A stretch of DNA of 64,000 bases, taken from contig NC_062224.1 in the NCBI RefSeq assembly GCF_902686445.1, positions 21,803,123-21,867,122 of the forward strand. The letters are read 5' to 3'. This DNA comes from Sciurus carolinensis. Its lineage: Eukaryota > Chordata > Mammalia > Rodentia > Sciuridae. Shown in pieces: positions 12,335 to 23,958 of this stretch (the first letter of the stretch is position 1; each line of letters starts with the position of its first letter). Position numbers and translations under genes: made by a program. The notes beneath the pieces are model-generated. The model was given only the letters and a program-made list of their open reading frames with translations. It did not search any database and was not told the DNA's origin.

Positions 12335-12884
12335 AAGAGTATTCTAGATGGAAGAAAGAAACACAAAGAAATGTAGTACATCACAATTAGATGCACAATA
12401 ACGGCATGATTAGATGTTACAACATCAGTGATGCACGACATTATGACCAGCTCAAAGACCGGACATTTGGGTGGAATCTTGAAGGATTAATCTTGGTACA
12501 TGAATGATTATTTCTTCAACTGACTTGAAAATAGGGCCACCTTATAGTTTGTATTCCTCAGGATGCCTTTACCATGGTAAGTGCCAAATAAATGCATTCA
12601 AGATTTTAAAATAAACTGAATGAAATCTGAATTTGATGCTTTTAATGAAAGAAAAATATAAGCCTCAGAAATATATTGTTTTCTGACAAGAGGAAAAATA
12701 AACCTCTTCGGGTACTCCAATACTGGTTGATAAAAAGTAAAATAATTTCAAATACTCATTTTGAAATACCAGCCTCTGAAACTCTTCTTTTGGACACCAT
12801 AAACCAGAACAGCAAAATGCTAAGCTTAATCTTCAGTAGGAGGTTCCATTGGCTTCTTTCTCAGCCCTCTGTGATGGAGGTACT

Positions 12885-13020
12885 GTTGTCCTTTGTCAAA
12901 TGAGGGAACTGAGACAGACAAAGACAAGCCCCAAATCACACAATGAGCAGGAAGTGAAGGCTGGGTTCTATCCAGCCTTGTCTCACTCCAGAGTGACCCC
13001 TCAGCCACCAGGCTAGGAGG
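12885..13020 (-). mobile_element. MIR SINE
   Basis: Reverse MIR core: AAATGAGGGAACTGAGACAGA, then AATCACACAATGAGCAGGAAGTG and TGGGTTCTATCC. Confidence 0.65.
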
Positions 13021-13651
13021 CCTCACCTGCTGATTTGCCTGCACAACTCAAAAGGTTTAGGAGTGTGCAGAGAGCTGGGAATGATGACAGGGACTCCTAT
13101 GCAAATAAGCATTAGGCTGCACTAGTGATCACTGCATCTCCCCAGGCTTGCAGAAGGGCCTTAAAGTGACCCTTACCTTTTCAATAACTTAGACCAAGGA
13201 AAACTCTTGACCACCTTTTTTTTTTTTTAAAAAAGACTCAAATGTATGTTTTTCAACCATGAATCTCCTGGTGTTTGGATTCAGATTTTGAAACATAAGG
13301 CATATTCTAATTCTCACTGTCGTTAACACCAAGGAATTAAAACCTAGATTTTCCTATGACCAAGACAGTTCTTGTAAGTCAGCAGACATGTCATTTTCAA
13401 CACCTTATTCTCTCTCTTGCTTGCTCTTTGGCGCTGCTCTCACTAAGGCCACCTCCTGGAGAAGCAGCCAGGAACACAGCCAGCAGTGGAGGATGTGCTT
13501 TGGGAACCTCAGTATCTAGAGATGCATATCAGCCTTAAGTAATTTGACTTCCTCCTTGAGGCTGGCCATGTGCTCTTCCTGCAGAGGATGCCTGGGAGAA
13601 TCCATAGTCAGAAGGTCTGGGAAGAACAAAGGTTATTACAAAGCAAAGGAC

Positions 13652-13806
13652 TGGAAGCTACTGGGGAAAGGGGGCTGAGGTAGGAAGATTGTGAGTTCGA
13701 GGCTATCTTGACAATTTAGCAAGACACTGTCTCAAAAAAAAAAAAAAAAAAAAAAGGGACTAGAAATGTAGCCTCTGAGTTCAATTCCCAGTACCACAAA
13801 AAGGAA
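13652..13806 (+). mobile_element. B1-ID dimer SINE, 5' truncated
   Basis: It starts inside B1 (GCTACTGGGGAAAGGGGGCTGAGG), has an internal run of about 22 A (13734-13755), and ends with TTCAATTCCCAGTACCAC. Confidence 0.82.
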
Positions 13807-14340
13807 AAGCACAGGGAAATAGATGCTAAACAATGAAATAAAACCGAAGATGAGGTGATGTCTGTAGGAATTTTATCAGCCATGCTCAAGTTAATTTCTG
13901 GTGTTCATGATGCTGGTTGTTCCAGCAACGACTAGAACATATGTATACAGATCTGTCCATCAAAATCTCTCCCATTTTGGATAGTCAGCATGGAATACAA
14001 AAGAGGAAGAAAGACAAAATGTGGCTTTTGTTCATCCTGCATTACCAGGAAGGGATAGCTGACCAGCTATGGCAGGGCTATCCCTATGGAGGAAATGTAT
14101 GTAACAAGAGCCCAGAGCTGGAGATCACAGACCATATTCATGTCCCTTTTATCTGCTACCATGAACCCCTCACAACTTTCTGGTTACAATTAGCTGCTCA
14201 CATAGTATTTTTAGTCAAAGCTACCATCATCATAGTAGTAGCAATAATTATGACATTGCAAATAAGAACAACTGAAATATTTTTGAAATATAATAAAAAA
14301 GAATGCCATTTTGACAGGTAAATTTCTGTATTTCTCAGCC

Positions 14341-14377
14341 AAATACATACATATGTATATTTATTTATATACATATA

Positions 14378-14424
<47 letters not shown>
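14341..14424. repeat. (TA)n with ACATATAT variants
   Basis: About 84 bp of alternating T/A with ACATATGT interruptions, pure TA from about 14392. It abuts the tail side of the SINE at 14425. Confidence 0.93.
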
Positions 14425-14426
<2 letters not shown>

Positions 14427-14613
14427 GAATTGAACCCAGTACTGGGAATTGAACCCAGGGATGCTCTACCACTGAGCTACTTCCCCAGTCATTTTTATTA
14501 TTTTGAGGCAAGGGGTCTCACGAAATTACTCAGGCTAGTCTAGGACTTGTAATCCTCCTCCTGCCTTGGACTCCCTAGTAGCTGGGGTTATAGGCAGATG
14601 CCCCAGCGCCAGG
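14425..14613 (-). mobile_element. B1-ID dimer SINE with internal duplication
   Basis: Reverse orientation. The ID 3' end word TGGGAATTGAACCCAG occurs twice (about 14424-14439 and 14443-14458), a local tandem duplication within the SINE. It continues with GCTCTACCACTGAGCTAC and the B1 part to GCCCCAGCGCC. Confidence 0.88.
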
Positions 14614-14779
14614 ATGTACATTTTAACTTTTAAATAAAAATATTTCCCTTGTCACTCAACATCTTAGTCTTTTTCACCTCAGCACTGTCCCCAAATACCC
14701 CCTCAGCACGTCCCCTGCCCGTGTAGTCAAACCACACAATCTAATCTATAAGCTGTGACTTTTTAACTGGTGGGATAGT

Positions 14780-14890
14780 GGATTCTGAGTTCAGACTTAT
14801 TTCAATTCAAATCCCAACTTTTCCTTAGCTTATTGTATAACTATAACTAACCTGAATTCAAGTTTCCTCAATCTGAACAGCTTTGGATAA
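14780..14890 (+). mobile_element. MIR relic
   Basis: MIR-like order: GATTCTGAGTTCAGAC, TTCAAATCCCAACTT, then TTTCCTCAATCTGAAC. Confidence 0.5.
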
Positions 14891-16181
14891 CATATTGTGT
14901 CTCAAAAAGTAACAGAGCAGAGAGAAGCAGAGGTTCCATTTCCTGGATTCACAGTGACCCTACTATCAACAGAAAATAGAGGTATTTTCTGTACATGCTT
15001 AAAATGAAGACAGCCTTCCTTCCCTAATTACCAAAGACTTAATCACCAGCCTGTCTTTACATTCACCAGGATCTTTTCTCCTCTTCTGAGTCTACTGCCT
15101 TTTGGCAGTGTGAGCAAAGAGTGAACACACCTCACATCTTTTGGCATTCTGATAAAGGGTCCCTAGAAAGGAGGACGCATTTAAGGTAGAAAATGAAATT
15201 GAGGATATAGATTGAAATATACCTGCTGATGCCAATTTCCACTTCCATGGATAATCAAGAGCTAGGGGAGTCAGACATAATTTTGGCAACTAGCTGACAA
15301 GAGAGTAGAGGACAAACCCTGAGAGTGTCTCTCTTCATGGAGTGCAGGGACCAGTAGCTGCCTGCCTTCCTCCCCCTGCCCACCCACCATGCACAACAGC
15401 TAAGCGCTCTCTGCTTCCTTGACTACCTTCTCTACACTCAAAGTTCAATCTGAAAACATGCCAGAGAGGTCCACGGAGGAGGCCTTACATCTCCTCTGAC
15501 CCCAAACCTGCTCTGTCTGCTAAAAAGTAATTGCACACAGCCAAGAAACAAAACCACCCCCAGCCACAGTTGGATGATATCTGTGTAGCTGTCAAGATAA
15601 CCAGTGAAAACAGGTAGCTGAAGACAGTAGAAAGCAAAACATGCAGAAGGGGATCATCTGTGATTTAAAAGAGAGGAAAAAAAAAACAGAAGCAAAAGCC
15701 TAACATCAGCTTAAGGAAAGAGTGGTCACCACGAGACCATCCTGGGCTCCATTCTGCCCTAACAATGCACTTATGCATTGGTGCATTCATTTACCCACTC
15801 ATTCGCTGAGCTAAGCACTCAGTGCTTTCAGGGTGCATCATAGTTGTTACCATGCTTTTACTCAGTAAAGTAATACCCCTTCATTGCCTGCACTTTAGAT
15901 GGATCTGTGGTTGAAATGGGAATACTCTTCTGGGAAATTGCAAGCTCTCTGGGCCCTTCTTCTCTGGTCAGATCTCCTGTTTGCTTGCTGTACTGCTAAA
16001 GAAGAATGAACTTTCAGGCTGAACCTTTGCTACACCAAGCTGGAAAAGAGATCTGGAACAGTCAAATAGTAGGCACAGTCCACTAAACCATATTTTTCCC
16101 CTTTAAACTAAAGGTCACTTAGCATTCCCTTGTGCTCACTGAAGACTGATGTACGTAAGGAGGGATAGCACATGTCCTTAC

Positions 16182-16465
16182 CTGGTCTCTCAGCCTCTCT
16201 TGGTGGCCCATGATTGCTGTGGCATGATGAGGGTACTTCTGCTTTAGATGTTCCAGGAAAGCTTCTCTCTTTCTATCCATCTCCGATGTTTGCATTCCCA
16301 GTATTTCTTTGGAACTTCGGGGCCCACCTAGAGTGTGTCTCCTTGGGATATTTCGGGAAGACTTGGAAACCGAAGTACGATTGTTTCCATTAGAAAGGCG
16401 CTCCTTGGTTCTGCGACATTCTGCATCTTCCACTGATGTTACATGCAGATTGCTTTTTCCTTGTT
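16182..16465 (-). CDS. KIAA1217: KIAA1217 (sickle tail) coding exon 2
   Basis: This 284-bp exon encodes residues 24-118, from EQGKSNLHVTS to GHQERLRDQ. With exon 1 it totals 354 bp, exactly 118 codons, so it ends in phase 0. The acceptor is a pyrimidine-rich tract ending TTTTGCAG|AACAAGG (AG at 16467-16466). The donor is CAG|GTAAGG (GT at 16181-16180). Features of the peptide: a basic Ser/Thr-rich stretch with RRHTLGG near residue 75, which resembles a basophilic-kinase site (inference only), then a charged segment around MDRKREAFLEHLKQKYPHH likely to be helical. The internal Met in GMQTSEM could serve as a start for shorter isoforms. The frame is intact and matches the known mammalian protein apart from scattered substitutions (for example HATAIM where I recall HASAIM in human). 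The next exon is not in the window. Confidence 0.97.
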
Positions 16466-17494
16466 CTGCAAAATGAAAAACACAAAAAGATACATTTTGC
16501 AATTAATGATTTCACACAAGAAATCTCATTTATAGAACACCAAGAGGGTCTGTGGCAGTTGTTAATGAATCATTGTAACTTAGCAAACCTTTTCCTTTTC
16601 CTTTTGTAGCAAGAAAGGGGAAAATATCCATAATCAGGAGAAATATGAAAAATTACATTGTAGAAATAAAAGATGTTACAGCAAAAACTGCTATTTCTGC
16701 CTCTCTTTCCCTGAAGTCATTCCCAACAAGATCATTTATTCAAACAGTTGTCCACAAGCAATTGGGTCACCCCTTACCTTCATCTGTAATTACAGCAAAG
16801 TTAACACCAGTGATTCTGATTATTTCTGTATTCTTAATTATAGCATCATCCTGGTGCCAGGATTTTTATGTTTGTATAATCTGAAGATGGTTTCTGAAAC
16901 ATGTGTTTCATCACCAAGAACAAAAATAGCTATCACCCTACACATAAGTCAGATAATCATTGACACATGTGAACAACTTGAAAATTCTATTTCTTCCATT
17001 AGCACAAGCCAAGAGCAAGCAGAGTACATCGTTAGGGGTATTAATTGAGGGGATGTGAAGATTTAAAGACATTTAACTTGAAGTGGACTTTTTAAGCACA
17101 CAAAGAAAAGGAAGAGCTATTGTATGTGTTGATAACTTTGATCAAGATACACTGCCTCCAAACTGACCTTTAAGGGACAAGGTGGTTTATACTGAGAACA
17201 GAATAACTAAGACACGCAGGGTCAGTGGTTAAAGTGCAGATCCTGTACACGGAATCCCCATTCATGCTCCGTGGAGGTCCCTTCTCAGTATACTTCAGCT
17301 AACTGGAAAAACGTGTTAGTTACTTCTTTCAAAAGCCAGTTGAGAGAATGAAAGTAAAGAACACTTGGAAGTAAGTCAGAAACCGGATGGATTCTCTGTA
17401 TAAAGTCTCACAGAGGACAGTTCTTGTCACACAGTCTTACAGATGCAGGCAGAATAATGTGTCCCTATTCACTGAATTCCTTGGAAAAACCACT

Positions 17495-17585
17495 AGATTG
17501 GGACTCAGGAGTCCTGGCTTTAATCCTAAATTTAGAACAAACAATTTGACCTCTCTTAGCCTCATCTTCTACACAAATAAAGTCG
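17495..17585 (+). mobile_element. MIR relic interrupted by a SINE
   Basis: The order GGGACTCAGGAGTCCTGGC, then TTTGACCTCTCTTAGCCTCATCTTC matches MIR. It is cut off by the B1-ID at 17594. Confidence 0.55.
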
Positions 17586-17593
17586 GGTGGTTA

Positions 17594-17775
17594 GCAGGGC
17601 ACGGTGGCGCATGCCTATAATCCCAGAGGCTTGGGAGGCTGAGCAGAAGAACTGTACGTTTGAGACCAGCCTCAGCAATTTAGCAAGACCCTGCCTCAAA
17701 ATACAAAGGGATGTAGCTCAGTAGTAAAGCACCCTTCGGCTTAATCCCCCTACAAAAAAAAAAAAAAAAAAAAAA
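17594..17775 (+). mobile_element. B1-ID dimer SINE
   Basis: AGCAGGGCACGGTGGCGCATGCC, then CCAGCCTCAGCAATTTAGC and a shortened ID part (GGGATGTAGCTCAGTAG), with an A22 tail from 17754. Confidence 0.9.
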
Positions 17776-17832
17776 CAAGAGGATGGTTTGGACTAGCATT
17801 AGAAATGTCAAGAGCCTTCTATCTCTATATAT

Positions 17833-17878
17833 ACTATAAATGTTTAAATAATACTACTATAAATGTTTAAAATAATAC
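17833..17878 (+). repeat. 23-bp tandem duplication
   Basis: Two adjacent copies of an AT-rich unit starting ACTATAAATGTTTAAA, at 17833-17855 and 17856-17878. They differ by a single A/T shift. Confidence 0.85.
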
Positions 17879-18550
17879 ATTTCCAATAACAGCTTATTTG
17901 CCAGTAATTTAAAGTTAAATGCAGCAAAACAGATTCCATATTTGAGAGTTCTGCTCCCTTGCATCAGATAAACAGAGACCCAAACCTTCACACTGGAGAT
18001 GCAAAATGACAGGTGTCCAGAGTTAGGGATAGGCCAAGTTCCCTAAAAGCAATGCCATCAACATAGTTTCCCTCTTTGCCTAGAAATATCTGTACATATA
18101 ACTTCAGGGACAGACTCCCTTTGCTTAAGCATAAAAAACATTTTAATCTAGGGCTGGTTTTCCTGTCCTAGTCTTCCAAAACTTGATGCGTGTTCTGGGA
18201 ATAATGTTTCTAGTTTACCTTTCACTTCTCATTATATTGCTAATTATAGCATCTCCATCAGACACTGATGAAGAAAGGGAGGAAAAGCACAGCCAAATTA
18301 GTTAATCCTACTTTTCTGTTAGTTTCAGCAGTAAGTTTAAAGGGGAAAAGATGGAACTGTTGGTTAAAAAGATAACTGAGGGATTCACTGTAATTCACTA
18401 AGGGATTTTATTTATTTAGGTTACTCTTTTAATACTCAGATTCATATTATAGCTATCTTTGGTTTTTGTTTTGTTTTGTTTTTGTTTTTAGGGTCACTTC
18501 CCTCAAAACACAGAAGTAACAGGAACTAGGGCATAAAACAAGATGCAGAT

Positions 18551-18632
18551 CTGGGGATGTGGCTCAGTGGTAGAGTGCTTACCTAGCACGTTCAAGACCC
18601 TGGGTGTGATCCCCAGAACCATAAAAATAAAG
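18551..18632 (+). mobile_element. ID SINE
   Basis: CTGGGGATGTGGCTCAGTGG, then GTAGAGTGCTTACCTAGCACG and GTGTGATCCCCAGAACC, with an A-rich tail. Confidence 0.9.
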
Positions 18633-20322
18633 GTAAATGCAGAAAAGCCCATATCTCAGGTTGATAAACACATATACAACCTGAAGAAGTCTATCGTTTG
18701 TGTTGTGCATGCATTTTGCATTAGCCAAAACTGTTACATACCTGACATAATACTGTTAACTTTTTAGACAATTTTTAAGATTATTTTTGACAGGATTAAA
18801 ATAGTGTTTTTAAAACTATCTAGGACAGCTAGATTAATGATCAGGATTGAGTCTCTGGAAAGGTGATTTCTTTACACAGATATAACACACGCTGCACATA
18901 CACCATATGGATAAATGTTCATGCTCAGCCAATCCCACCACCAGCAGAAAGTGGCTTCCTGCTTGGCTATGACACACAGACTCCCCTGAGCTATTCTATT
19001 TCATCCAAGGATCATCAGAAGAGGTCAAGTCAGCCAGAACAGTAAACCCTTAGAGACTAAAAAGAGTTTTCTACTTTCTTCTTTAAAATAAATTTGGAGA
19101 AGAGTTAGAAGGAGAGTCTTGGAGGTCATTGTCAATCTTCTGTCAATGTTAACCTTTGGGTGGCCCCAACTAACTTGGACTCCAAATCCTCATTCTTTTC
19201 TAACACTTTTCACTGTGAATGCCACATCAACCTTCTACTGCTTTTCTACTTTTTCCCCTTCCTTGTGGATTTTTAACAAGGTTTATTGTGATTCGGAGGA
19301 AAGCAGGCTTGGACCTCCCACCCAATGCTTTATCAGGGCCATCTGCCTCCCACATCCCACCAGCGGGCACCTGCTCCACCATCACCAGCACTACCAGAAC
19401 CAACACAAAAGCCACTTCCCATGCTTCCCAGTCACCTGAGCCTCTTCCTCACCAACGCTTACTCCTGGAAGCTGTCAACTCCCACACCTGAGGGAGAAGT
19501 GACAACTAGAAGAGAATGTGGTCTTTCAGTTGAGAAAAAATAAGCAGGGTTACAAATAAACAAGAGAGGGAACAGGCAAAGGACATGTCAACACAATTCC
19601 TCAGTCATGGAGTCAGAGAACTGAATCCCACCAATTCCTCATTATCCACATGAATAGAAAAAGCTCAAGTGGGGATTAACCAAGCCTTCCAAACAGAAAT
19701 ACAATTCTATTTCTTGTTTGGAATGAGCTTTGGTGCTAACATTTAAACATGGGTGTGTCTAGTTGTTTGCTATTCTGGGAGCTCTGGTCTAACAAAATAA
19801 TGAAGCTGTACCATGAGGACAAGACTCCGGCCATGCTGAAAGGCAGCCTGTGTCCTCTCCCCACCCCTCCTAGCCTCTGCAGAGCCCAGAGCAGCAACTC
19901 TTCAAGTAGGGCAAAGAGCAAACAGGAGTTGAAAGTGGAAAACAACCCCTTAAACATTCCCTGGAGCAGAAGTGGGGAGGAAGAAGGCAGGAAAGCCAGA
20001 GAGACACTCTGCAGAGTTGCAAAGGCTTCCCTGCTGGGATGTGTAGGCATTCTGGAAATTAGAGAGTGGGGGCGGGGCAGACACCAACATGCAGAGGAGT
20101 GTGGGAAACTGGGCATCCAGAAGGAGATACCCATATAGCAAGCTATGCAGACAGGCAACTGCAGGAGCTGCCAAGGCTGGCTTCTTTGCCACACTCAGGT
20201 TACTCGGGCTGGTCAGCTGACCCACAGCAAGGGATCTGGGGCTGTGCATCAGGCAGGCATTCTACCCCTGCGGGGAGCAGAGGACAGTGCTGGCAGCTTC
20301 ACAGGGATTATTATTCTTCTTC

Positions 20323-20402
20323 TCTTTTTTTTGGTGCTGGAAATTGAATCCAGGGTCTCCACATGCTAAACATACACTCTACCACTGAGTTACACCCAGG
20401 TC
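20323..20402 (-). mobile_element. ID SINE
   Basis: A poly-T stub, TTGGTGCTGGAAATTGAATCC, then CTACCACTGAGTTACACCCAGG. Confidence 0.88.
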
Positions 20403-20435
20403 CTTCCCTGAGATTTTATTCCTGGGTCAAGATTA

Positions 20436-20594
20436 GTTTTGGTACAGGAGATTGAATAGCACCCCCAGGCCTTTTTATTTTTTCTTTTGAGATGGGGTCT
20501 TGCTAAATGGCCAAGGTTGATCTCAAACTTGCGATCTTCCCGCCTCCGTCTCCGGAATGGCTGGGATTACGGGCCTGAGCCACAGTGCCTGGCC
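20436..20594 (-). mobile_element. B1-ID dimer SINE, ID part truncated
   Basis: Reverse orientation: a short ID remnant (GGTACAGGAGATTGAATAGC), then the B1 part GAGATGGGGTCTTGC to GCCACAGTGCCTGGCC. It directly follows the ID at 20323. Confidence 0.85.
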
Positions 20595-21384
20595 CCTCAC
20601 TTCTGTAATAGTGGCTTTTGGTTAGTTGTCTCTAAGACAAAGCTTTTAAAATAGTATTGAAATGCTCTTGTTTTAGGGAACATTGTGCCGGAGTTACTGA
20701 TTTGTCTGACTGCACAACCTCTGGGTGTGACGTGACAATACCATAACAATCTGCTGTATACACAGGATGATTGTTTTTCTCAAATCCTTCCATCTAATTG
20801 GGGCCTTGTGCTCATTCTGGTCAATGCAATGTGGGCAGAAGTGATGTGGACCACATTAAGTCTTGGCCCCTTGACCTCCTGAATAATCTTCTATGTTGTC
20901 TCTTTTTACCTCTTGGTCTGCTGCATGCAAAGAATCTGGTGGAAGTCTCCTGAAGGATGGCAAAGTGGTGGAACAGGAGAACCCTGATAGGCCATGCAGG
21001 AGATCCACCAGCACAGGAAAATCATATTTCACAGTGTGTGGGCAAGACATTAACCTTGATCATGTAAAATCACCAAGATGAGAGGGCTGTCAAAACAGTG
21101 AGCCTATCTGACTAACACAGATAATCTGTTGGATGCTCAAGGGGTCCCTCAGTTTCCTAGCTTCCTTGATAGTATAAGGATCACCACCATATATACAAAT
21201 TAGCACAAAAACTACAGTTGAAACCCGGCCATTATATTCCTTAGAGGAATATAATGAACCTTAAAGTGCAAGTCAATGGTGAAAAAGATTTCTGATACAG
21301 ACCTTAGACAAAATAAGGCCAGCCCCTCCCCCAGAAAAGCCTGCTTGTGTAAAGTGTTGATTAAAGTTAAATGACAGATTGATT

Positions 21385-21700
21385 GTTTGATTGATTCACT
21401 CAGTCAGTCACACAAATATTTATTGAGTGCTTGCTCTGTATACTGAGAAGAGTCAGGAGACAGAGTAGGAAGTTGTGATCAAGACAGGCTTAATTTCCTG
21501 TCCTCTTAGAGGGGACCTCATTATAATTAGAGAGGCAGACAACAAATAATACACAATCTAAATGTCAGGTAGTGTTAAGTGCTTTAAGGAAGAAAACAGG
21601 ATAAGAGGACACTGACGGAGTTATTTTAGAGGAGATTTTTGAGCCCAGACCTACATATCTGTCATTCACTGTGAGGTCGGGAGGCAAGCAGGTGGGCTGA
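21385..21700 (-). mobile_element. L2-like relic
   Basis: It begins with the reverse L2 3' end (GATTCACTCAGTCAGTCAC, AATATTTATTGAGTGCTTGC) and continues AATTAGAGAGGCAGACAACA and similar. Diverged. Confidence 0.5.
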
Positions 21701-22154
21701 CCAATCTTCACCCACATAGAGGTTTCAAGATTTTAGAGGCCAGAGCAAAAGTAGACAACTCAGGATGCTATGGGCAGACACAGGTAACCCAAGGAATGCC
21801 TATCCCCCAGGGCCACACTACGGAGCCCATGGCCTTCAAAGGGAACATGATACAGTTAGATTCAAATTCCACCAATAATTATTGAGCACCTACTCTGCCA
21901 AATGCAGTTTGCAATACACTTCCACATTTTGCTTGCCTACTAACCGTGGGACCCTCGTTGATTAGAGCTATTCTTGAGGCAACCACATGCCCCACTTTGC
22001 CCAAATAGCTCTGAGTTACAACTGTTGCCCAGCAAAATTATTCAGAAGGTTCCTTTTCACTCTTAGAAATGTCTGGGTTTGGACAATAAGTTACATGATC
22101 ACTCAAATGATCCTTATCTATAGTAGACTGACAAACTCAAAGTCCCTGAAGTAA

Positions 22155-22330
22155 TATAATTATCCTTCCATTCAATGAATATTTATTGAGTATCTTCCAC
22201 ATGCCAGGTGCTCCATTGGGTGCTGGGAATGCAGAGGTGAATGCGACATGGTCTTTGCACTGGAAGACCAGATTGCAACTGGGTGAAACAGATATATAGA
22301 CAGATACAAGACTGAGTGCAATGACAGATA
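22155..22330 (-). mobile_element. L2 relic
   Basis: CAATGAATATTTATTGAGTA, then CCAGGTGCTCCATTGGGTGC, TGGGAATGCAGAGGTGAATG and GTCTTTGCACTGGAAGACC, in L2 reverse order. Confidence 0.6.
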
Positions 22331-23339
22331 CAGACATGTGGTATCTCATGTGCTTGTCTCAGGGACATTGTCTCCTCTGCTGTCCTCATCTCACCAGAAG
22401 AACTGAAAATGAAGCCAACCCCTTCAGGGCATTATACTCACCCAGAACTGAATGGGATCTTGAAAAATCTAACTTGAATTCTTACCCTCCTTTTGCAATC
22501 TTTCCAGGCACTGCTTCCAACTTCCCTGCCCTCTAAATACTGGCACACCCTATAGCATCCCTTGGACTTGTCCTTCTGTGCACAGACTCAATTATAGGAC
22601 ATCTCTCACAGTCCACCCTCAACTCCAGTCACCAATATCCCAATTGCAATCAGCATCTCCATTAGGATGCCTGATAAACTTCTCAACCCTAACATAGACA
22701 AAAGATTTTCTGCTCCCTGAACCCCAAACCATAAACAGCCCCTCATCTACTCCTCTTCAAATGCCTTCCCACTTAGATAAACAGCAACTCCATTCTTCCA
22801 GCCTCTTGGACCAAAAATTTTGACATCCTCTGTGATCTCTCTTTCTCTGTTATATCCCGCGAGCAATTTTTCCACTAATTCATTTGGTTTTACCTTCAAC
22901 ATGCATCTAGAATCTACCTTCTTATCACCACCTGGCCTCAAACTGCCACTGCTTCTTGCCGGTTTACTGCAGAAGCCTCGGAAAGGGCCTCCCTGCCCTT
23001 GCCCCGCCCCACTTGGGTTATGCTCAAGATGACACCACCCAGGACTACCCTTTAAAAGACAAGTCCAAACTGCCAGCAGCTCCTCACCTCCCTGGAAAGA
23101 GAAGCCCAAATCCTTATTATTGTTCCATGGGCCCTACAGGATCTGGCCCTGGATTATCTCAACCTCTTCTCCTTCCATCCTTCTCCCAAGTTCTTGCTAT
23201 TCTCTGAACATGTTAGATTCCTGCTGTTCCTCCCTCAACTTTGTTAAAATATCACCTCACTGAGACTTTCCTTGATAATCCTAATTACAGTTTTATCTTC
23301 CAAACCCACATTCCGTTTCCCTGCTTTATTTCTGCTCAG

Positions 23340-23522
23340 GATTGCCAGATAAATATAGGATGCTCAGTTGAATCTGAATTTCAGTACACAGTGAGTGATT
23401 TCTTGTTATAGGTAGTATATCCCATGCAATAGTTGGGCCATACTTATGCTAACAAATTATTGTTTATCTGAATTTCAAATTTAACAGGGCATCCGAAATT
23501 TTTATGGGCTAAATCTGGCACC
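23340..23522. mobile_element. Palindromic MITE-like DNA transposon
   Basis: The two halves are imperfect inverted repeats. The left end (TTGCCAGAT, TCAGTTGAATCTGAATTTCAG) mirrors the right end (TATCTGAATTTCAAATTTAAC, AAATCTGGCA). It sits inside an L2, which makes it younger than that L2 copy. A related copy lies at 38257-38392. Confidence 0.7.
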
Positions 23523-23642
23523 TCAATCATCTAACATGATGTATATTTTATTCATTTGTTCATCATCTGTCTCTACCACGCTACCCCACCCCAACTTGGT
23601 CCTTAGAATACAAATTCAATGAAGGCAAGTGTTTTTAGTCTG

Positions 23643-23671
23643 TTTTTTTTTTTTTTTTTTTTTTTTTTTTT
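23643..23671 (+). repeat. Poly-T run of 29
   Basis: An uninterrupted run of T inside the L2 3' end, where the ancestral element has only a short T-rich spot. This is a local expansion. Confidence 0.95.
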
Positions 23672-23946
23672 CACTGTTGAATCCCCAGCAGCTCCAAAAG
23701 TGGCTACTGTACAACAGATGTCCAATATTCATTGAATGAATGAATCAGTGAAGGATGTGAGACACTCTCTCAGTCTGACCATGTCAGTTTCTCAAACATC
23801 TATGAATTGCTCTGGTTGTTTGAAAGTTATTTCTTAAATTGGTCTCATTCTAATTGCCCCCTTTAGAATCTGGGTCATTTCTTTCAGGACAAGCTCAGAG
23901 GTTGAATTCCTGCAGTCTAATCCTATCCTATCAAATGAGAGGGACT

Positions 23947-23958
23947 GGGGGGGGGGGG
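23947..23958 (+). repeat. 12-G homopolymer
   Basis: A run of twelve G preceded by GGGACT, in non-repeat sequence. Confidence 0.95.

Larger units (their letters stand above)
1..16181 (-). other. KIAA1217: KIAA1217 intron 2, proximal part (continues beyond position 1)
   Basis: After the exon 2 donor at 16181 the minus strand shows no further recognisable KIAA1217 exon as far as position 1. I would expect the next coding segment to contain residues such as PKLSHSPQ, and it is not visible in any frame. Unique stretches without a supported gene are 1-3870, 4100-4680, 5520-6230, 6720-8480, 8850-10030, 10150-12150, 12340-12880 and 14900-16180. The rest is repeats, listed separately. Confidence 0.85.
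22600..23760 (+). mobile_element. L2 3' end, split by a MITE-like insertion
   Basis: The 5' part has the L2 3' UTR order (CCCTACAGGATCTGGCCCTG, ACCTCACTGAGACTTTCC). Sequence resumes after 23522 with CATCTGTCTC, AGAATACAAATTCAATGAAG and ends with CACTGTTGAATCCCCAGC and ATTCATTGAATGAATGAATC. The insertion is the palindromic element at 23340-23522. Confidence 0.65.

Noticed and set aside
1..16181. Search for KIAA1217 exon 3
   Set aside because: No frame on the minus strand contains the expected downstream residues with an acceptor in phase 0, so it is placed outside the window.
19736..20249. Open frames of 129 (plus) and 152 (minus) codons in the same stretch
   Set aside because: They overlap on opposite strands in moderately GC-rich DNA, show no recognisable domain or splice context, and look like chance.
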